64,000 bases of DNA from Prostheceraeus crozeri. Its lineage: Eukaryota > Platyhelminthes > Polycladida > Euryleptidae. Positions within the stretch are counted from its first letter, which is position 1; each line of letters starts with the position of its first letter. A program made the position numbers and the translations under genes. The notes under the pieces are model-generated. The model ran no database searches. It worked only from the letters and a program-made list of their open reading frames with translations, and was not told where the DNA came from. The stretch spans positions 248,001 to 312,000 of the forward strand of contig CAJQUW010016142.1 of assembly GCA_907163375.1 (NCBI GenBank), given 5' to 3'. Positions 61,840 through 64,000 of the stretch are shown here, in pieces.

Positions 61840-62417
61840 ATGATGACTGATGAGAGAAACATGCAAGGAAATCTGATGACGTAAGGCATTTTCTGTCTTC
61901 ATCAGATCATGGACTTCCAGATGATAAAAGAAATAAAATAAAAGCGAAGCTGTGTTTCAACAGTCTATAATGCTACTCCACCACCGTTCGTTGTTACTGT
62001 AAGTTTCAATCGATCAAGTTATTTTTGACAGTCGTGCATGCCGTGTGGAGAGGATGAGGATTGAAACAACTGATATCGTTTACAGCAGCGCTGGCCTCCA
62101 CTTGCCAAGTCCAAGTCGGCCGTTTCTCATCCATCACTTTCATGTCCAGGTGCTATTATCTAGAAGTCCATGATCAGACTTAACATTTCAACGCCGTCAG
62201 CGATGTACTATTGAATGGCGATTCGCTTGCACACGCGGAGGTTTCTTTGTTGGCAATTGCAATGACTTGTAAATATTATGTGCATATGCTTGCGAGACTG
62301 CGAACTGCTGATTCAGATGTAGATGATTAATGACTAAGAAGGAAACGCTATCCCTCTCTTATATTACATTTAGCTGCTTGTTGTTGACATACATGCAAGT
62401 CAAAGTCCACTGTGAAC

Positions 62418-63521
62418 ATGAGTGAGAGACCGCCAACGAAACGAAGGAAAATATCTGATTTCTTTGAGTCTGTGAAGAAAACGGACGCTACTTCTACAAA
62501 TCAAAATACTATGAGCACGTCATCGTATAATTTGTCATCTCAAAATCTCTCCTGTTAGTCCTCGTCATCTAAAATAGACATACAAGGAGAGTCGAAAAAT
62601 ACATCTTCGTCTTATTCGACGTCATCACCCAAAACGCCAGAATTGAAGTCTCAAAGTTTCGAGGTCGACGGAAATGGAATAGGAGAAAGCGACATTGCTC
62701 GAGCATTACAACATCCTGGTGGACCAGTCCAAAAAAATGAGCAAAGAGAGAAGTACATATTCTTCTGATGCTTGCAGTATTCATTCTACAATAACTAAAG
62801 TTGATTTTATTGTTTCTCTAGTAATACTGAACTCAGTGATGACTGTAACCAAACGTCTCGCATGCGTATTACAATCTGCCTCAAATGACTTGATTTCCGC
62901 TCTACAACACGTCGACACAGTGATAGATTTACTCAAATCAAGAAGGAATGAAGAGTTCTTCTCTGAATTGTTCGAAAAGATTGAAAAATTGACAACAAGA
63001 CCGATACAAACTCCGAGAACAGTTGGAACGCAGGTACATCGAACGAACGTACCATCCACCACACCAATTGAATATTATCGCCGAGGAATATATTACCCTT
63101 TTCTTGATGGACTGATTTCCCTACTACATGATCGTTTTAGTGGTCATGCTGCTAGTGTGATGCACCTCTCCAAGCTGCTTCCTAACAATGTAACTAATAC
63201 TGCGTTTGAAGATATTCTTCCTGCTGTGGAATTGTATTCTGAATATTTAAATGGAAACTTGGACGAATTGGAAGGCGAATTAAGACTTTAGTTGGAACAT
63301 TAAGACTTTACTTAAAATCTTCGCCTTATTACCGGTTTCATCTGCAAAGCCGAAAGGACATTTTCAATCTTGAAACATTTGAAAAGTTATCTGCGATCTA
63401 ACATGTCAGAAGAGCGCTTAACTGGTCTGACATTAGCTTACATTCATCGTGACATGGACTGCGAAAAAACCGTTGATGCCGTCGTACAATTATTTGCAAG
63501 AAAGCAAACAAGAATATCTAT
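62418..63521 (+). pseudogene. hAT transposase, internally deleted and frameshifted
   Basis: The N-terminal part (62418-62768) starts MSERPPTKRRKISDFFES, a basic, Ser-rich leader as in ZMYM/THAP-associated hAT transposases, and has a TAG at 62556-62558. From about 62770 a different frame gives the C-terminal part: LQSASNDLISALQHVDTVID, YYRRGIYYPFLDGLISLLHD and FSGHAASVMHLSKLLPNNV (to 63291). After another break comes AERTFSILKHLKSYLRSNMS and EERLTGLTLAYIHRDM, the hAT C-terminal dimerisation domain, ending at TGA 63519-63521. The zinc finger and most of the RNase H-like core between the two parts are missing, so the copy cannot code for transposase. Confidence 0.88.
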
Positions 63522-63947
63522 GTGACCCCACCCCTTCACTTCTAAGACTGTAAGTACGAACTTTTCCTTCTTGACTCTATATTCACGATGTGTAGAAATT
63601 ATAGGCGTTTCACGAATATACATGAGCGTTTCATATTAACATATTGTGTGACGTTTTGCATAGGCTACTAACATTAAGTCTGTTGGCCTACATATATGAG
63701 AGAATTATATTTTATACAAATTGACTAAACCAAGTATTAATTATAACTATTTCTGCTTTCGGTTTTACATGTCTTAAAACGTACAGGTTGATATCATTTC
63801 AATATTTTATTTTTCATTACTTTGTTGAATGACAGTATTTTCGAAACCCATGACTGTAAGTAAAAGCCCCCAGAACTTAAATTCAGGATCAGCCGCTGGG
63901 CCCCCCCTGTGGTCGAATCCTGGATCCGCCACTGTATACGGCCCATT

Positions 63948-64000
63948 ATCTCACAAACGGTCTGTTTTCTCTCCACGCGTATTTGCTATAACATTTTTTG
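63948..64000. other. Host flank right of the Harbinger duplication
   Basis: Fifty-three bases after the right ATT duplication, the return to host sequence. Too short to identify. Confidence 0.6.

Larger units (their letters stand above)
61019..63934 (+). mobile_element. hAT transposon, 2916 bp including an inner MITE
   Basis: Terminal repeats CAGTGGCGGATTCA (left) and inverted CAGTGGCGGATCCA (right), followed by G-rich runs, with an exact 8-bp target duplication TATACGGC (61011-61018 and 63935-63942). The duplication spans the last bases of the fold-back MITE and the rest of the Harbinger end, which proves that the hAT arrived after the MITE. It contains pieces of a hAT transposase gene at its right half. 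Removing the inner MITE leaves about 2.2 kb, shorter than an autonomous element. Confidence 0.95.
57313..63944 (+). mobile_element. PIF/Harbinger transposon carrying three later insertions
   Basis: The left end is GGGCCATATTCCAGAACC. The right end is the same sequence inverted but split: GGTTCTGGAATAC at 60252-60264, then GGCCC at 63940-63944. Removing the fold-back MITE (with its TAC duplication) and the hAT element (with its 8-bp duplication) restores GGTTCTGGAATACGGCCC, which matches the left end with one mismatch. ATT at 57310-57312 and 63945-63947 is the 3-bp duplication expected for Harbinger. The original element would have been about 2957 bp with two convergent genes, a HARBI1-like nuclease and a Myb/SANT-like protein. 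Subterminal regions are rich in CAAGGCNGCCTTG words. Confidence 0.92.

Noticed and set aside
1..64000. CRISPR arrays, operons, prophage or other prokaryotic systems
   Set aside because: Split genes with GT-AG introns, animal transposons and AATAAA signals show eukaryotic DNA; no regular spacer arrays are present.

Overview
The window is raw genomic DNA from an animal. It is AT-rich, its genes are split by canonical GT-AG introns of 60 bp to 13 kb, and it is full of DNA transposons and retroelement debris. An invertebrate, probably marine, fits best: the main gene resembles vertebrate MPDZ in some domains and PATJ in others, the repeats include piggyBac, pogo-like, Harbinger, hAT and Penelope-like elements, and TAGGCCTA-type words are common in introns. 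The phylum cannot be fixed from the sequence; an echinoderm-like deuterostome is only a guess.

Positions 1-48190 (+ strand) hold the 3' end of one large gene for a multi-PDZ scaffold of the MPDZ (MUPP1)/PATJ family. Nine exons (472-570, 3844-4075, 17090-17325, 24431-24739, 37396-37512, 40226-40352, 43992-44143, 44204-44349, 47595-47877) join with matching phases into 566 codons plus a stop. They encode five PDZ domains, the first lacking its N-terminal strand because the gene begins upstream of the window. A polyadenylation signal lies at 48165. The introns hold three copies of a long fold-back repeat family (9074-9835 and 38068-39151 here, 60265-61012 further right), other palindromic elements, LINE reverse transcriptase fragments, a Penelope GIY-YIG fragment, tRNA-like SINE heads, a 41-bp minisatellite and a dispersed 500-bp repeat.

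Positions 48190-50310 are a quiet intergenic gap. At 50311-50827 (- strand) is the last coding exon of a second, convergent gene of unknown product. Its upstream exons are not recognised and may lie beyond the transposons.

Positions 51030-63947 are a nested transposon complex whose insertion order can be read from target-site duplications. A pogo-like element (51032-57023, TA flanks) carries a broken DDD transposase with a C-terminal PHD-like zinc finger, and a piggyBac element (53517-56112, TTAA duplications) is inserted inside it. After 285 bp follows a PIF/Harbinger element (57313-63944, ATT duplications) with a HARBI1-like gene and a convergent Myb/SANT-like gene. Its right terminal repeat was split by a 748-bp fold-back element (TAC duplication). 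A hAT element (61019-63934, duplication TATACGGC) then landed at that edge, and a 702-bp MITE (duplication ATGATGAC) landed inside the hAT. All the transposase genes carry stops, frameshifts or deletions, while the terminal repeats and target duplications are nearly intact. This points to fairly recent activity.
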